From positions 1 to 7,563 of the forward strand of contig DAOSDU010000026.1 in NCBI GenBank assembly GCA_035362715.1: 7,563 bases of DNA, written 5' to 3'. The notes beneath the pieces were generated by a model. That model was not told the DNA's origin. It ran no database searches and saw nothing but the letters and a program-made list of their open reading frames with translations. Source of the stretch: Methanofastidiosum sp. Lineage in GTDB: Archaea > Methanobacteriota_B > Thermococci > Methanofastidiosales > Methanofastidiosaceae. Shown here piece after piece: positions 6,311-7,563 of the stretch (the first letter of the stretch is position 1; each line of letters begins with the position of its first letter). Made by a program: the position numbers and the translations under genes.

Positions 6311-6615
6311 CAAAAAGTATTGATGTTATGGAAAAAAGGCAGATGGAAAATCTCCCAATGCTATCAAGAGAGGAGCTCTACGGCTTTGGCATTATTGATA
6401 TTTCAGAGATGATCATATCAATTGAGCATGCCATTAATTACACCGAAGGGTACAGATTTTTGCTTTTGTGTTTTGGCAATGAAGGATCATCGGATAAGGC
6501 AAAGATGATCATGAAAGGATTAGAGGATTACCTACAGATCGTAAAAGATGTCTACCGCTTCAAGGTGGACGAGAAAAAAAAGAGGGAAAACTTCCTGAAG
6601 GGAGTGAATGCTTAG
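6307..6615 (+). CDS. Small helical hypothetical protein, 102 aa
   Basis: I do not recognise a family. The protein looks alpha-helical throughout: an acidic helix around DISEMIISIEHAINYTEGYRF (about 31-51), a second around DKAKMIMKGLEDYLQIVKDVYRF (about 63-85), and a lysine-rich tail. It has no signal peptide, membrane segment or catalytic motif. The start is TTG at 6307, because GGAGGA at 6295-6300 sits six bases before it; the next Met codon at 6328 would be 27 bases from that site. It follows the RHH gene after a 69-base repeat tract and precedes a 52-aa ORF by 10 bases, so the three probably form one cassette. A helper role for the RHH protein is possible but not shown. Confidence 0.65.
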   Translation: MAKSIDVMEKRQMENLPMLSREELYGFGIIDISEMIISIEHAINYTEGYRFLLLCFGNEGSSDKAKMIMKGLEDYLQIVKDVYRFKVDEKKKRENFLKGVNA

Positions 6616-6625
6616 AGGTGGGGCT

Positions 6626-6784
6626 ATGGAGAAAAATATACCTGAATCAAAGATGAGGGCTGTAAGATTTTATTTGGAAAACAAGGAGTTCTTGGAAGAG
6701 ATGTGCATCATAGGAGATCCTTACATTAAGGCCATGGCAATGACGATAATAGTTTCGGCTAAAAAAATTCTAAACAATAATTAA
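6626..6784 (+). CDS. Very small hypothetical protein, 52 aa
   Basis: This short ORF runs from ATG 6626 to TAA 6782-6784. It has a good ribosome site (GAGGTG at 6615-6620, five bases before the start) and lies 10 bases after the preceding stop. The product begins MEKNIPESKMRAVRFYLENK and ends in AKKILNNN. It looks like two amphipathic helices with a GDPY turn in between, is mildly basic at its end and is probably soluble. I know no family for it. The ribosome site, tight spacing and codon pattern matching the upstream gene argue that it is real, and its stop is followed at once by a T-rich terminator-like stretch. Confidence 0.6.
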   Translation: MEKNIPESKMRAVRFYLENKEFLEEMCIIGDPYIKAMAMTIIVSAKKILNNN

Positions 6785-6800
6785 TTTTATTTTTTATATT
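6782..6800 (+). terminator. T-rich terminator-like stretch at the end of the RHH cassette
   Basis: The sequence reads TTAATTTTATTTTTTATAT, beginning at the stop codon of the 52-aa gene. Archaeal RNA polymerase stops at such T-runs without needing a hairpin. It lies in the short gap between convergent genes (6785-6815), and no stem of useful length was seen. Confidence 0.5.
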
Positions 6801-6815
6801 AAATCAAATATTCCC

Positions 6816-7563
6816 CTATAATTCCTCAGTTTTAATAACTACATTATGTTTGCCAAGACGTAGAATTGCCAAAAGGATAAAATTCATGACCTCAATAGTA
6901 TATTGTTGTGCGATAAACTCTGAGTGGGCTATTTTATTCCTCAAATTAAGGCCATAATCTTCTGCAAAAATATACCTAAAAAAGATAAGATCTTCTTCGT
7001 CTATTATTTTTTCGATATTTTTCTCATAAAGTAAAGTATTAAGGTCTTTTTTTGTTATGATATTATGCCCTTCATTTTGATGTCTAATATTAATGGTATC
7101 AATATTATTAAATTCACATATTTCTCTAAATACGCCTTCAAATTTTAACACCAATGAATCTATGTTTGGTATTAAATTTGGATAATATGAAGGATTTAAT
7201 AAATATGTATTTAGCTTATTAAAATATTCGTGAATACTAGGTGCAATTAACGAAATCCAATTATAACTTAGTTCTTCTTCGAGATATACGTTAGTGGGAA
7301 AATTCTTTCCATATATGGATTTAGAGGATAGGAGTTCTAATAATATTTTACCATTAAGTTTATTGCTTAGAAAGGCCTTAGTAATTATTTCTTTTAGTAA
7401 AATTGTAGTGTGCATATATAGTATATGTCCATATGCTTTGAGTTCATAGTATTTCTGTTCATCGGGATTATAATGTTTAATAGGATTTTTACCCTCATCT
7501 ATTATCTTTTTTGGAAACAAGGATAAAAGTGACTGTTTAGAATAACTTTCAACAAATTCTCTA
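6816..7563 (-). CDS. DUF4209-like protein with HEPN-type Rx4H motif, 5' end beyond the window
   Basis: The reading frame is open to the right edge of the window. A TTG at 7518-7520 could be read as a start, but the 14 complete codons upstream of it are also open (ending ...ESYSKQSLLSL), so the true N-terminus is probably outside. The C-terminal part contains EEDLIFFRYIFAEDYGLNLR followed by NKIAHSEF. I recall this arrangement, an acidic-aromatic helix leading into GLNLRN.IAHG, as the hallmark of the DUF4209 family. RNKIAH at 6924-6941 also matches the Rx4H motif of HEPN proteins, many of which are RNases in toxin or defence systems. The bases are clearly more AT-rich than the portal module. 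It converges on the RHH cassette with a 31-base gap and is a separate transcription unit. RNase activity is inference. Confidence 0.65.
   Translation of the reverse strand, partial: REFVESYSKQSLLSLFPKKIIDEGKNPIKHYNPDEQKYYELKAYGHILYMHTTILLKEIITKAFLSNKLNGKILLELLSSKSIYGKNFPTNVYLEEELSYNWISLIAPSIHEYFNKLNTYLLNPSYYPNLIPNIDSLVLKFEGVFREICEFNNIDTINIRHQNEGHNIITKKDLNTLLYEKNIEKIIDEEDLIFFRYIFAEDYGLNLRNKIAHSEFIAQQYTIEVMNFILLAILRLGKHNVVIKTEEL

Overview
The window looks like archaeal DNA, most likely from a euryarchaeon of methanogen type, carrying part of a mobile element. Three things suggest this. There is a long multi-PAS protein that ends directly after its histidine-phosphoacceptor region. AT-rich TATA-like boxes lie about 25-30 bases ahead of starts that have no Shine-Dalgarno, as expected for leaderless mRNAs. 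Transcription units end in T-rich stretches. No rRNA, tRNA, CRISPR array, transposase or integrase was seen. The assignment is inference from gene content, not a database match.

Left part (1-3063). A hairpin with a T-run (13-35) is followed by a small + strand gene (110-361) of unknown function. It converges, one base apart, on a minus-strand pair: a 162-residue all-helical protein (363-851) lying 13 bases downstream of a roughly 717-residue five-PAS sensor protein (865-3018). This pair looks like chromosomal signalling.

Middle part (3019-5540). A 162-base divergent promoter region separates the sensor from a + strand virus-like module. This module is a tailed-virus portal protein with two zinc-knuckle insertions and a C-terminal extension that reads like an OB fold (3181-5079). 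It is coupled through an ATGA overlap to a small PD-(D/E)XK nuclease-like protein (5076-5540). No terminase, capsid or tail gene accompanies the portal here.

Right part (5541-6784). A tandem array of TTACTTACA motifs spaced 43/44 bases apart (5562-5716) lies just upstream of a ribbon-helix-helix plus coiled-coil protein (5743-6237). Two small ORFs follow in the same direction (6307-6615, 6626-6784). Between the RHH gene and the next gene is a C-free tract. It contains the reverse complement of the array's double motif: GTAAGTAA-N3-GTAAGTAA with the same 11-base spacing. I read the RHH gene and these sites as one regulatory, partition or replication cassette; this is the most interesting feature of the window.

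Right edge. An AT-rich minus-strand gene with a DUF4209-like C-terminus and an RNKIAH (Rx4H, HEPN-type) motif (6816-7563) runs off the window at its 5' end. Every non-coding gap is shorter than about 210 bases.
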